A stretch of 64,000 bases of DNA from Kitasatospora sp. DSM 101779 (GCF_025655475.1 NZ_JAHTIK010000001.1:1103397-1167396), one strand, 5' to 3'. Shown: positions 44,455 to 55,584, counted from the stretch's first letter. Notes: generated by a model from the sequence alone, not told the origin. A program made the numbers and translations.

Positions 44455-44906
44455 TCAGCCGGCGGACCCCGTGGCGGCCGGCGGGCGGACGGCGGCGCAC
44501 AGCGGCTGCCCCCTGCCGTCGGTCAGACCGAGCCGGACGACCAGCAGACCGGAGGCCACGGCCGACTCGACGGTCTCCGGGTCGACGGCGTCCAGCATCA
44601 GCTTGGCGCGCCGGAACATCGCGAAGCCGCCGGACCCGTCGACGGTGCCGCAGGAGAGGTGGACGAACCGGGCCTGCGGGCCGCCCTGGAGGTGGGGGCC
44701 GCGCAGGTCGATGCCCTGCGGGGTGCGGACGGCGGTGCGCTCCGGGGTCCAGCACGCGGTGGGCGCGTCGCCGGGTACCGGGCCCAGCAGCTCGTCCGGC
44801 CGGCCGCGGCGCTGCGCCGCTACGTGGATGCCGGTCGCACCGCGGAAGGCCGGGCCGGAGGCGCAGCTTCGGCCGGGCAGGTCGGTGGCTTCGATCCGGA
44901 GTCCAT
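44455..44906 (-). pseudogene. DUF5990 family protein with broken or unassigned start
   Basis: On the minus strand a frame of about 150 residues reads LRIEATDLPGRSC, GIHVAAQRRGRPDELLG, DLRGPHLQGGPQARFVHLS, GFAMFRRAKLML and ends LCAAVRPPAATGSAG, the order of motifs in DUF5990 proteins (function unknown). The coding part runs open without any in-frame start codon. The only ATG (44906) is out of frame by one base, in the context ATGGACTCC; one extra G there would give M-G-L-R-I-E. So either a real 1-bp deletion inactivates it or there is a base-calling error in a G run. Confidence 0.65.
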
Positions 44907-45046
44907 GCCGTCGTCGCCCCCGGCCGACCGCCCGGCGGTGCGCAGTCGGCCGCCCGCGGGAACGCGGACGGGAGGCCGCAGGGACGCGGACGGGCCGGCC
45001 CGGCGGGTGTGCCGGGCCGGCCCGCGGTGGCGGGGTCGTGGCCGGG

Positions 45047-45859
45047 TCAGGCCGCCGGCGAGGGCTTGAGGACGACGAAGTCCGCGCCGTTGGGGTCCAC
45101 GCAGACGGCGAGGCGGCCGACGCCGGGGGCGTCCTCCGGCTCCATCTGGAGGCTGCCGCCGTTGGCCTTGACCTTGGCGGCGGCGTCGTCGGCGTCCTCC
45201 ACGGCGAAGACCGGGTGCCAGTAGGGCGTACCGCCGGTGAGCACCAGGTGCTCGGGGGGCAGCTGCAGCAGGCCGCCCTGCATCCGGTCCTTGGGCAGTC
45301 CGGCGGGGGTGATCAGCCAGTAGGTGCCCTCGACGCCGCCGGGCAGCGGCATGGCCTCGGTCTGCCAGCCGAAGAGGGTGCCGTAGAACTCGCGGGCGGC
45401 CGTGGCGTCGGTGGTGTACAGCTCGGTCCAGTTGAGGCTGACCGGGTCGTCGACCATCTGCAGGCCGGGGTCGGAGATCGGCTGCCAGACCGCGAACTGG
45501 CCGCCGAGCGGGTCGGAGAACTGGGCCATCCGCCCTTCCTTGCCCGCGTCCATCGGGGCGACCCGGACGGTGCCGCCGAGCCGCTGCACGGCCTCGGCGG
45601 TGGCGTCCGCGTCGGTGGTCTTGAAGTAGAGCATCCAGGCCGAGCGGGCGCCTTCCTCGGTGAGCGGCCCGATGCCGCCCACGATCTTGCCGTTGTGCAC
45701 GAAGGCGCGGAAGTCGCCGCCCTCCTCCTCGAACGACTGGGTCTCCCAGCCGAGCACGGCGTTGTAGAAGGCGGCCGTCGCGGCGACGTCCGGGGCGCCG
45801 AGGTCGAGCCAGCAGGGGGAGCCGGGTACGAAGTCGGTAGTGATCACGTCTTCTCCCAT
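45047..45859 (-). CDS. tandem VOC-domain protein
   Basis: 270 residues from ATG 45859. Two glyoxalase-fold modules: residues about 10-130 (PCWLDLGAPDVAATAAFYNAVLGW ... FSDPLGGQFAVWQP) and 140-265 (LNWTELYTTDATAAREFYGTLFGW ... VCVDPNGADFVVLKP). This pair is common in actinomycetes as hydroxylase-like or resistance proteins. Metal ligands are partial, so a binding role is as likely as catalysis. Confidence 0.85.
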   Translation of the reverse strand: MGEDVITTDFVPGSPCWLDLGAPDVAATAAFYNAVLGWETQSFEEEGGDFRAFVHNGKIVGGIGPLTEEGARSAWMLYFKTTDADATAEAVQRLGGTVRVAPMDAGKEGRMAQFSDPLGGQFAVWQPISDPGLQMVDDPVSLNWTELYTTDATAAREFYGTLFGWQTEAMPLPGGVEGTYWLITPAGLPKDRMQGGLLQLPPEHLVLTGGTPYWHPVFAVEDADDAAAKVKANGGSLQMEPEDAPGVGRLAVCVDPNGADFVVLKPSPAA

Positions 45860-46042
45860 CGAGAGTGCCACCGCGGCCCAGCCTTCCAGCGGCCGGCGCC
45901 GCCCGCCCGTCGGCACGCCGCCCGCCGGGCCGTCCGGGCGGGGGACGGCCTGTGGTGGGCGGAGTGCGGTCGACGGTGGGCGCCGGCCGGGTGCCGTGCG
46001 GACGCCGGGCGGAGAGACCGTGGGCGCCGGCCGGGCGCCGGG

Positions 46043-47284
46043 CTACTCCACGAACTCGGCCTGCGGGAAGCGGCTCGACGGGCCGTCCAGCAGGTGGCTG
46101 TCGCGGTGGCGCAGCCCGAGGTCGAAGAAGGCGTCGACGTAGGCGCGCTGGGCCACGACCGAGTCGGCCGGGTCGATGGTGCCGACCTGGGTCTGCACGG
46201 CGGCGGCCGGCACCCGTCCGGCGGCCGCGATCTGCGGCAGCTGCACCTGGAGGTCGGTGTACGAGAGGTGGCCGGCGCCGGTCAGCCGGATGTTGCGGTG
46301 CGGGCCGCGGAGGTTGGCCCAGAACGGCTGCCAGAACGGGTCGTCGTGCGTCCACTCGCCGCTGTTCATCAGCAGGAAGGGCCGGTCCAGTCCGTCCGCG
46401 ACGACGCTGCCGACCGGGCCCTCCTCGCCGAAGTCCAGCCCGCCGTCGAGGTCGACCGCGGCGTCCACCCGGGGGTCGTCGTGCATCACCTGGGCGGCGG
46501 TGGCGCCACCGAGCGAGTGGCCGGTCATGCCGACGGCGGAGAGGTCGATCCGGCCGGCCAGTCCGGTGGGGAGGCTGCGGTGCTCGGCGTCCGGGTTGCC
46601 GCCGCGGTTCAGCACCGCGAGCCGGTCCAGGACGAAGCGGGTGTCGGCGACCCGGATGTCGACGAGCCGACGCGGTGCGGCGCCGGCTGCCGCGGAGTCG
46701 GCCGCGACCGTCCGTCCGCCGGGGAACTCCACGGCCAGTGACTCGTAGGTGTGGTCGATCGCCACCACCAGGTAGCCGCGGGAGGCGAGCTCCTCGGCGA
46801 GGACGGTGCCCTGGCCGCGCAGGCCGCCGGCGCCGGGCGAGTACAGCACGACGGGCATGCAGTCCCGGCCGGCGCCGGCGGGAACGCCGGTGCGGCCGTG
46901 GGTGAGGGTGACCGCCCAGTCGGCGGTGTCGGTGGGCAGGCCGAACTTCCGCTGCAGCGAGTCGGCGAAGGCGGCCGCGGTACCGGCGGACAGCTGGGGC
47001 GCCCGCGCGCCCGCACCGCCGGAGCGGGCCGGGTACCAGAGCGTGACCATCAGCTCGCGGGAGCGTCCGGGCTGCCAGGGGTCGGTGCGGTTCCGGTCCA
47101 CCAGGTGCAGGTCGGTCGTGCCGACCGCGTCGGGGCCGTGCGGCGCCGGAAGGGTCAGGTGCACGGGGGTGCTGGCGGGAGCCGGGTCCGCTTGGGCCAC
47201 CGGGGCGGCGGCGAACGGCCCTGCCAGCGCGAGCAGGACGGAGGCGGCGGCCGTGGTGGACCGCCGGATTCGGTTCGTCGTCAT
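46043..47284 (-). CDS. secreted alpha/beta hydrolase (PAF-acetylhydrolase-like)
   Basis: 413 residues from ATG 47284. Signal peptide (Arg-containing n-region MTTNRIRRS, hydrophobic core, cleavage near APVAQA). The alpha/beta hydrolase core has an oxyanion region VVLYSPGAGGLRGQG, the nucleophile elbow GMTGHSLGGATAAQ, an Asp in DLDGGLDFG and a late His in GAGHLSYTDLQVQL. Resembles platelet-activating-factor acetylhydrolase/chlorophyllase-type esterases. Substrate unknown. Confidence 0.85.
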   Translation of the reverse strand: MTTNRIRRSTTAAASVLLALAGPFAAAPVAQADPAPASTPVHLTLPAPHGPDAVGTTDLHLVDRNRTDPWQPGRSRELMVTLWYPARSGGAGARAPQLSAGTAAAFADSLQRKFGLPTDTADWAVTLTHGRTGVPAGAGRDCMPVVLYSPGAGGLRGQGTVLAEELASRGYLVVAIDHTYESLAVEFPGGRTVAADSAAAGAAPRRLVDIRVADTRFVLDRLAVLNRGGNPDAEHRSLPTGLAGRIDLSAVGMTGHSLGGATAAQVMHDDPRVDAAVDLDGGLDFGEEGPVGSVVADGLDRPFLLMNSGEWTHDDPFWQPFWANLRGPHRNIRLTGAGHLSYTDLQVQLPQIAAAGRVPAAAVQTQVGTIDPADSVVAQRAYVDAFFDLGLRHRDSHLLDGPSSRFPQAEFVE

Positions 47285-47944
47285 AGCCGCACCCTGCGGC
47301 GGGGCTTACCGATGGGTACCGGTTTTGATCGAACACCGTCTCGGACGAGGCAGGCTGACGCTTCCTCACCTGTCGTCACGTCACCGCACGATGCCTCTCG
47401 GCACGTCGGCTGGCCTCCTCGCCGGCCCACCGCCGCAGCCGGGGTCAGTGCTTCACGTGGGCCTGCGGCGGATACCAGGCCTCGGTCCGGAGCGGGCCGG
47501 TGAGGTCGGGACGGTTGGACCTCGGCCGACGGTTCAGGTGCTCTCCGCCGGGCCAACCCCGACCGCTGCGCCGTGCGCAAGGCGTCCGTGGGGTGGGGGC
47601 TCGGGCACCGATACCGGTACGGCTCGGCTGGGACGGCCTCGGGAACGCAGGGCAAGTTGAACGATCCTGCAGTCAGTGGACGGTGTGCGGACTGTTTCCC
47701 GGCGGCTACGATCCACATGTCACGACCGGTCCGATGTCCTGTGCGCACACCCGGTCCGGCCCGCACACGGGAGCGGCAGCGGACGTCCGCGCCGCGCGGA
47801 CCCGGCTGCGGCCGGGCCGCCGGAGCGCTCCGGGGCGAGGAGAAGCGCCCGCCGCGCGGGCACTCCCGGCCGCGCCGTGCGGCGGGCGTGTCGTCGGCGG
47901 GCCCGAGATCGACATGACCCGAGATCGACATGAGGAGAGCACCC
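47285..47944. other. intergenic region, no gene recognised
   Basis: 660 bp between divergent genes. Open frames here have poor codon bias and no recognisable product. TACGAT near 47706 could be a -10 for the plus-strand gene. Confidence 0.5.
47902..47933 (+). repeat. exact 16-bp tandem duplication before the siderophore-interacting protein gene
   Basis: CCCGAGATCGACATGA occurs twice in a row and ends one base before GGAGAG, the ribosome binding site of the next gene. Each copy carries an ATG, and the second could compete with the true start at 47945. Confidence 0.9.
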
Positions 47945-48775
47945 ATGGCAGAGCGTCCGGCCCGGAAGCCCCACACCGCGCACGTCGTCCGCACCGAGCG
48001 GCTCACCCCCCACATGCAGCGGGTGGTGCTCGGAGGGGACGGTCTCGCCGCGTTCACGGCGGGCACCTTCACCGACCACTACGTGAAGGTGCTCTTCGGC
48101 GCCGAGGGCGTGACCTATCCGGAGCCGTTCGACCTGGAGCGGATCCGTGAGGAGTTCCCCCGCGAGCAGTGGCCCGTGACCCGGACGTACACCGTCCGCG
48201 CGTGGAACCCCGAACTGCGCGAGCTCACCCTGGACTTCGTGGTCCACGGCGACGAGGGGCTGGCCGGGCCGTGGGCAGTGCGTGCCCGACCGGGCGACAC
48301 CGTCCGGTTCATGGGCCCCGGCGGCGGCTACGCTCCCGACGCCACCGCCGACTGGCACCTGCTGGCCGGTGACGAGAGCGCCCTGCCCGCCATCGCCGCA
48401 GCCCTGGAGGCCCTGCCCGCGGACGCCGCCGTCCGTGCCTTCGTCGAGGTCGCCGGCCCCGAGGAGGAGCAGAAGTTCGACTCCGCCGCGGAGGTCGTCT
48501 GGCTGCACCGCGGCGACCGCCCCGTCGGCGACCTGCTGGTCGAGGCCGTCCGCACACTGGAATTCCCGCAGGGCCGGGTGCACGCCTTCGTCCACGGCGA
48601 GGCCGGTTTCGTCAAGGAGGTGCGGGCGTTCCTGCGCGTGGACCTCGGGATCCCCCGCGAGGACCTCTCGATCTCCGGCTACTGGCGGCTCGGCCACAAC
48701 GAGGACGGCTGGCAGGCTTCCAAGCGCGAGTGGAACGCCCGGGTCGAGGCGGAGCAGGAGACCTCAGCTCCCTGA
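47945..48775 (+). CDS. siderophore-interacting protein (FAD-dependent ferric-siderophore reductase)
   Basis: 276 residues. ATG 47945 is chosen over the in-frame ATG 47930 because GAGGAGA then lies 7 bp upstream. FAD-binding domain with RTYTVRAWNPELRELTLDFVVHGDEG, GPWAVRARPGDTVRFMGPGG; NAD-binding part with HLLAGDESALPAIAAALEALP; C-terminal GYWRLGHNEDGWQASKREW, the family's signature tail. Reduces Fe(III)-siderophore to release iron in the cytoplasm. No iron box was recognised directly upstream. Confidence 0.92.
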   Translation: MAERPARKPHTAHVVRTERLTPHMQRVVLGGDGLAAFTAGTFTDHYVKVLFGAEGVTYPEPFDLERIREEFPREQWPVTRTYTVRAWNPELRELTLDFVVHGDEGLAGPWAVRARPGDTVRFMGPGGGYAPDATADWHLLAGDESALPAIAAALEALPADAAVRAFVEVAGPEEEQKFDSAAEVVWLHRGDRPVGDLLVEAVRTLEFPQGRVHAFVHGEAGFVKEVRAFLRVDLGIPREDLSISGYWRLGHNEDGWQASKREWNARVEAEQETSAP

Positions 48776-48829
48776 GCCGGGAGCCCCGGGTCACGCCTCA
48801 CCACCGCGGTGGACCTCCGGAACCGAGCT

Positions 48830-48860
48830 TCACCGCCACCGGGTGCACCGGTGGCGGTGA
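48830..48860. terminator. 13-bp bidirectional hairpin
   Basis: TCACCGCCACCGG (48830-48842) pairs perfectly with CCGGTGGCGGTGA (48848-48860) around a 5-nt loop, between two convergent genes. Confidence 0.9.
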
Positions 48861-48868
48861 GGGCCGGT

Positions 48869-50389
<1,521 letters not shown>

Positions 50390-50768
50390 GGGGCCACCTC
50401 GGGGTCTCGGGGGTCTCGGGGTCTCGCGGGGGAGGACATCGACAGAGGAGAACGGAGAAGAACGAGGGAAGCCGGCGGACCTGCAGGTCGCAGCCCTACC
50501 GCGATGTTCGTGTTCCCTCTTGCGCGACCCACAGCGCGCAGAAGGCACAAACGGTCGGCCGGCTACGGTCACCGGCGTCGTCCTCCGCCCGAGCGCGAAC
50601 CAGGCAGGGCGAAGCGGCCCAGGTTCTACGGCCGCGGGGAACTCCTGGGCATGCACGCAAGCCGACCGGCGGAAGGCGCTGAAGCATCCGGCTCCCCGAC
50701 CACGACTTCAGCTCTGTCGTTCTCCTGTGCGATCGTGGACCCTCATGCCGTGACGGGGGAGGAACAGC

Positions 50769-51494
50769 ATGGCGATCGAGTTGCCCGGTGAGGTGGAGTC
50801 GTTCCTGGCGTTCATCGGGATCCGCTGGCCGTCGGTGAACGAGGACAAGGTCCGTGAGTTCGCCGACCACGTCCGGGAGTTCGCCGACAAGGTGGACGAG
50901 GCGCACCGGGAGTCGACGGCGACGATCCATGCGCTGTCGGAGGCGTACGAGGGTGCGTCGTACGAGGCGCTGTTGGCGAAGTGGGCGTCGCTGTCGGACT
51001 CGCACATGAACGAGTTGGTGCAGGCGTGCCGGGCGGTGGCGACGGCGCTGGACGTGGCGGCGGACGTGATCGTGGCGATGAAGGTGGAGGCGATCGCCGA
51101 ACTCGTGGTGCTGGCAGCCACGTTGATTGCCGAGCAGGCGGCGGCGGTGGCGACGCTGGGTGCGGCGGAGGCGGCTGCGGCGGCGACGGTGCTGGCGGGG
51201 CGCAAGCTGGTGCAGTTCCTTGAGCAGCAGTTGGAGGACTACATCATCGGCCAGGTGATCGAGGCCGCGATCGACCCGCTGGTGGGTGTCGTCGCGGGTG
51301 CGGTGTCGGGCCTGGTGTTCCAGGCCGCGGAGTCGGCGCTCGGTGTCTCCGGCGGCGGTGGGGGCGGTACGGGTTTCCGGATCAATCCGGACGCGCTGGA
51401 GGCGCACGCCCGCACCATGCACCAGCACGCCGAGACCGTGGCCGGCCACGCACAGGCCTTCCAGTCGAAGCTCGCGGGGGTGAGCTTCGAATGA
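50769..51494 (+). CDS. WXG100-like secretion protein paired with the RHS toxin
   Basis: 241 residues from ATG 50769, with GGGGGAGG upstream. CpnT-N-like leader MAIELPGEVESFLAFIGIRWP, then helices with an Ala-rich membrane-like stretch and a C-terminal second helical hairpin (FRINPDALEAHARTMHQHAET). Homologous to the N-terminus of the giant toxin at 1876. The stop overlaps the RHS start (ATGA), so they are co-translated; it probably guides export of the toxin. About 380 bp upstream have no gene. Confidence 0.8.
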   Translation: MAIELPGEVESFLAFIGIRWPSVNEDKVREFADHVREFADKVDEAHRESTATIHALSEAYEGASYEALLAKWASLSDSHMNELVQACRAVATALDVAADVIVAMKVEAIAELVVLAATLIAEQAAAVATLGAAEAAAAATVLAGRKLVQFLEQQLEDYIIGQVIEAAIDPLVGVVAGAVSGLVFQAAESALGVSGGGGGGTGFRINPDALEAHARTMHQHAETVAGHAQAFQSKLAGVSFE

Positions 51495-54400
51495 GCAACC
51501 GGATCGTCAAGGCTCTCGAACACGGCGCGCAGAAGCTCGGCAAGACGCTCGCGGACGATGCCGGCAAGGCCGTGCACAAGCTGTACAAGCAGGCCGGCGA
51601 CAACCTGACCACGGTCGCCAAGAACGTCCGCGAGGTCGAGGCGAAGCACGCCAAGGACCTGGAGAAGATCCTGGCCGGGCACGGTGGCAAGGGCATGCCT
51701 CACCCGCGGTCCGGTAGCGGGGGCGGCCGAGGCGGCGGCTCGCACCCGCGGGGGCGGGGCCGGGACCAGGTGAAGAGCCCGCGCACCGAGGGCCGTCCGC
51801 AGGACACCCGCTGCGGTGGCGGTGAGCCGGTCGACATGGCCACGGGCCGGATGTACATCGATCAGGTCGACGCCTCCCTGCCCGGTTCGCTGCCGCTGGA
51901 GTTCACCCGTAGCTTCGACTCCGGGTACCTCGCCGGACGCTGGATGGGCCCGCGCTGGGTGTGCACCTTCGACGAGCGCCTGGAGATCGACGAGCAGGGC
52001 GTCGTCCACATCCGCCCGGACCGCATCACCCAGGCCTACCCCCACCCCGAGCCCGGTGATCCCGTGACCGCGTCCGCCGGCTCACGCCACGAGCTCGACC
52101 TCAGCCCCGAGACCGGCACCTACACGGTCACCGACCCTTCCACCGGCCTGGTCAAGGAGTTCACCCTCGTCCCGGACGGCAGCGAGGCCCTCCTCACCAC
52201 CGTGCGCGACCGGCACGGCCGCCACTACACCCTCGCCTACGACGAGGACGGCGTCCCTCTCGCGATCACCCACTCCGGCGGCTACCGGCTGCTGGTCACC
52301 GTCGACGCGGAACGCATCACCGCCCTGCGCCTGGCCAACGCCACCGACACCGGCGGCGACGCGATGCTCATGCGCTACGGCTACACAGACGGCCACCTCG
52401 CCTCGGTCTACAACTCCTCCGGCAAGCCGATGCGCTTCGCGAACGACGCGAGCGGTCGGATGCTGTCCTGGACCGACCGCAACAACTCCCAGTACCGCTA
52501 CGTCTACGACCACCTCGACCGGGTCGTCGACGAGGGCGGCACCGACGGCTACCTGCGCTTCCGCTTCACCTACGGCGAGGTCGACCCCGCCACCGGCCTG
52601 CGCACCCACACCGAGACCAACGCCCTCGGCCACACCACCACATACCTGGTCAACGACCACGCCCAGATCACCGCGATCACCGACCCGCTCGGCCACACCA
52701 CCCACTACGAACGCGACGCGTACGACCGCCTCCTCGCCGAGACCGACCCCCTGGGCCGCACCACCCGCTACGAGTACGACGGGGTGGGGGCCCTGATCTC
52801 GGTCATCCGACCGGACGGTGAACGGGCCACCGCGACCTACGCCGATCAGCTGGACCAGCCGGTGGAGATTGCCGTCCCCGGGGGTTTGCTATGGCGCTAC
52901 GGCTATGACCACATGGGTCGTCAAATTTCGGTCGTAGACCCGGCAGGGGCGACCACCCAGTACACCTATGACGAACTGGGGCACCCCGCCAGTGTGACTG
53001 ACGCGCTCGGGAACACCAGCACGATACGCTGCAATGCGGCCGGCTTGCCCGTTGAGTTCACCGACCCGACCGGCTCCAGCACGCTCGTCGAACGCGATGC
53101 CTTCGGTCGGCAAACCGAAGTGACGGACCCGCTCGGCTCGGTCATGCGCATGACCTGGACCATCGAGGGCTATCCGGCTACCCGCACCAACGCCGATGGC
53201 AGCAAGGAGGTCTGGACATACGACGGCGAGGGCAGTCTGCTGACGTATGCCGATGAACTCGGGCACCTCAGCACCTTCGAACACACCCACTTCGAGACCC
53301 CTGCCGCCCGCACAGGCCCCGACGGCGGTCGGATCACCTTCACCCATGATGCCGACATGCAACTGGTCGCGGTCACCAACGCACTTGGCCAGCAGTGGTC
53401 CTACACGTACGACGAAGCCGGGCGGATCACCAGTGAATGCGACTTCCAAGGTCGCACCACCGGGTACCAGTACGACCAATCCGGACAGCTTCTCCAGGTG
53501 ACCAACCCACTCGGGCAGCGCATCGAGTACACCTACGACCTCTTGGGGCGTTGCACCGCACAGAGTGCCGATGGCCGACTGACGACCTTTGCGTATGACG
53601 CTTCCGGGAACCTGATTCGAGCCACCAACCCGGACGCCGATGTCTCCTTCACGTTCGATGCCCTCGGCATGTTGCTGAGCGAGACGGTCAACGGGCGCAC
53701 CCTCTCGCACACTCTTGACCTGCTCGGGCGCCGAACCAGGCGTGCCACTCCTGCCGGCCATGTGAGCACCTGGAGTTACGACGAGGCGGGGCGGCCTACC
53801 GGGCTCGCCACGGCCATGGGCGACATCGACTTCACGTACGACTCGATCGGACGCGAGAGCCATCGGGGGATCGCCGGTCAGCTTCGTCTGGCGAGCACCT
53901 GGGACAGTCGGCATCGACTCAGTCGGCTCGCCCTCACCAGCACATCATCCACGCTCCGGGACCGGCACTACAGCTATCAGGCCGACGGCAGCCTCCGGGC
54001 TGTCGACGATCGGCTCAGCGGTCCCCGGACCTTCGAGCTGGACCAAGCACAGCGAGTTACCAGCGTACGTGCCGCGGACTGGTCCGAGGCCTATGCGTAC
54101 GACCGTACGGGCAATTTGACCAGCGCCGACTGGCCAGCCACGGGCTCCTCCGAAGCAGCTGTGGGCCCCCGGATCCACACCGGCACCGAGCTGCAGTCGG
54201 CCGGACGCGTCCGCTACGAGTACGATGCCGCCGGTCGCATGACCCTACGCCAGGTGGCTCGCCTGTCAAGGAAGCCGGACACGTGGCGCTTCACCTGGGA
54301 CGCCGAGGGCCACCTGACCCAGGTGACGACTCCCGACGGCGCCCTGTGGCGCTACCTGTACGACCCGTTCGGTCGGCGCATCGCAAAGCTCCGCATTGCC

Positions 54401-55318
54401 GGTGACGGGACCGAAGTCGTAGAGCGAACCGACTTCACGTGGGACGCCCTTATCCTCGCGGAGCAGACGACCCACGCCCCGTACCTGCCCGGTCCGCACA
54501 CCCTCAGCTGGGATCACAAGGGACTCCAGCCCATCGCGCAGAGCGAGACCATCACCACCGGTGCACCTGCGGAGCTGACCCAAGCACAGGTGGACGGGCG
54601 TTTCTTCGCGATCATCACCGACCTCGTAGGCACTCCCACTGAACTCGTTGACCCGGCCACTCAGTCGGTTGCCTGGCGCGCCGTGCCCACGCTGTGGGGC
54701 CGGACCACGTGGCCGAGCGACAGCACCACCTACACCCCACTCCGCTTTCCCGGCCAGTACTTCGATCCGGAAACCCGCCTCCATTACAACGTCAACCGCT
54801 ACTACGACCCCGAAACCGCCCGCTACATGAGCCCGGACCCCCTCGGGCTGACTCCTGCTCCCAATCCCGACACCTACGTCCACAATCCTCACACCTGGGC
54901 CGACCCTCTCGGCCTCTCGCCGCACATATTGCAGAATGCTTCGGACTACAGCCTCGCCAAGGCGGCCCTGCGGCGCGTCCCGCCCAAGGGAAATAAGCGG
55001 TGGAATCCCAACCACAACCTCACGGAGGCGGGCCGGTCCAGTCAGAAGCACACCGACCCGATCAAGCGAAGTGCTGCTCACGTCGCCAAGTACGCTCCGT
55101 TCCTCAACGGTGGCGATCGACTGCGGGCCGGGGTTGTCAATCCCGCTGGAAAAGATACGCTGAGGGCCGTGCTGTCGGATCCGGGGGCTGTGCGCACCGT
55201 ATCGCCGTCCTCGGCCCACTACGGTGGGCATGTTCTCGAAATCATGAGTCCGACAACCGGCTTGGGTGGAAGATGGAGCCTGCGAGGTGGCGGTCTCCAG
55301 TTCGAAGGGTGGCTATGA
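51491..55318 (+). CDS. RHS-repeat polymorphic toxin
   Basis: 1,275 residues. Residues 1-70 are a charged helix, 70-105 a Gly/Arg linker, 107-180 a DUF6531-type domain (RCGGGEPVDMATGRMYIDQV). About 200-1,080 are YD/RHS repeats (G-x-x-T-x-Y-x-Y-D) that form a cocoon. The core ends in RYYDPETARYMSPDPLGL near 1,100-1,125, after which about 135 residues form the toxic tip (from SPHILQN to the end). The tip is unassigned; it contains NPNHNLTEAGRSSQKH and ends GGGLQFEGWL. GC drops markedly from about 52,800 onward. The next gene overlaps by 4 nt and is the likely antidote. Confidence 0.9.
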   Translation: MSNRIVKALEHGAQKLGKTLADDAGKAVHKLYKQAGDNLTTVAKNVREVEAKHAKDLEKILAGHGGKGMPHPRSGSGGGRGGGSHPRGRGRDQVKSPRTEGRPQDTRCGGGEPVDMATGRMYIDQVDASLPGSLPLEFTRSFDSGYLAGRWMGPRWVCTFDERLEIDEQGVVHIRPDRITQAYPHPEPGDPVTASAGSRHELDLSPETGTYTVTDPSTGLVKEFTLVPDGSEALLTTVRDRHGRHYTLAYDEDGVPLAITHSGGYRLLVTVDAERITALRLANATDTGGDAMLMRYGYTDGHLASVYNSSGKPMRFANDASGRMLSWTDRNNSQYRYVYDHLDRVVDEGGTDGYLRFRFTYGEVDPATGLRTHTETNALGHTTTYLVNDHAQITAITDPLGHTTHYERDAYDRLLAETDPLGRTTRYEYDGVGALISVIRPDGERATATYADQLDQPVEIAVPGGLLWRYGYDHMGRQISVVDPAGATTQYTYDELGHPASVTDALGNTSTIRCNAAGLPVEFTDPTGSSTLVERDAFGRQTEVTDPLGSVMRMTWTIEGYPATRTNADGSKEVWTYDGEGSLLTYADELGHLSTFEHTHFETPAARTGPDGGRITFTHDADMQLVAVTNALGQQWSYTYDEAGRITSECDFQGRTTGYQYDQSGQLLQVTNPLGQRIEYTYDLLGRCTAQSADGRLTTFAYDASGNLIRATNPDADVSFTFDALGMLLSETVNGRTLSHTLDLLGRRTRRATPAGHVSTWSYDEAGRPTGLATAMGDIDFTYDSIGRESHRGIAGQLRLASTWDSRHRLSRLALTSTSSTLRDRHYSYQADGSLRAVDDRLSGPRTFELDQAQRVTSVRAADWSEAYAYDRTGNLTSADWPATGSSEAAVGPRIHTGTELQSAGRVRYEYDAAGRMTLRQVARLSRKPDTWRFTWDAEGHLTQVTTPDGALWRYLYDPFGRRIAKLRIAGDGTEVVERTDFTWDALILAEQTTHAPYLPGPHTLSWDHKGLQPIAQSETITTGAPAELTQAQVDGRFFAIITDLVGTPTELVDPATQSVAWRAVPTLWGRTTWPSDSTTYTPLRFPGQYFDPETRLHYNVNRYYDPETARYMSPDPLGLTPAPNPDTYVHNPHTWADPLGLSPHILQNASDYSLAKAALRRVPPKGNKRWNPNHNLTEAGRSSQKHTDPIKRSAAHVAKYAPFLNGGDRLRAGVVNPAGKDTLRAVLSDPGAVRTVSPSSAHYGGHVLEIMSPTTGLGGRWSLRGGGLQFEGWL

Positions 55319-55584
55319 GAACTTTCAGTGTTGGCGACCGCGAATATGCGGCTCTGATTATTCTGAGCGATTTCAATGAATTTGACGCCATGGAGATCAC
55401 GGAGTTCACCGGAGGAATTCGCGGGAAGCTGGTCATGGAGTTCCGAATGACTGAGGAGTCCTGCTGGCTCGAAGCAATCAGCGATGGGGTGGATATCCCG
55501 TTGCTTCGTCGGGCGATCGACGTCTTCCGTGAGGAATTCCTGGAACCGCGATGGCAGAGTGGCGCGGCCGCGCCGCCGTGGTGA
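55315..55584 (+). CDS. putative immunity protein to the RHS toxin
   Basis: 89 residues from ATG 55315, overlapping the toxin stop (ATGA). It is acidic (many Glu/Asp: SDFNEFDAMEITEF, EESCWLEAISDGVDIPLL), with clearly lower GC than the surroundings, like the toxin tip. Small acidic proteins directly after polymorphic toxins are usually cognate immunity proteins. No family recognised. The 331 bp to the terminator/transporter show no further gene. Confidence 0.65.
   Translation: MRTFSVGDREYAALIILSDFNEFDAMEITEFTGGIRGKLVMEFRMTEESCWLEAISDGVDIPLLRRAIDVFREEFLEPRWQSGAAAPPW

Noticed and set aside
47500..47930. Open frames upstream of the siderophore-interacting protein gene
   Set aside because: Arg/Pro-rich with poor third-position bias; look like non-coding sequence.
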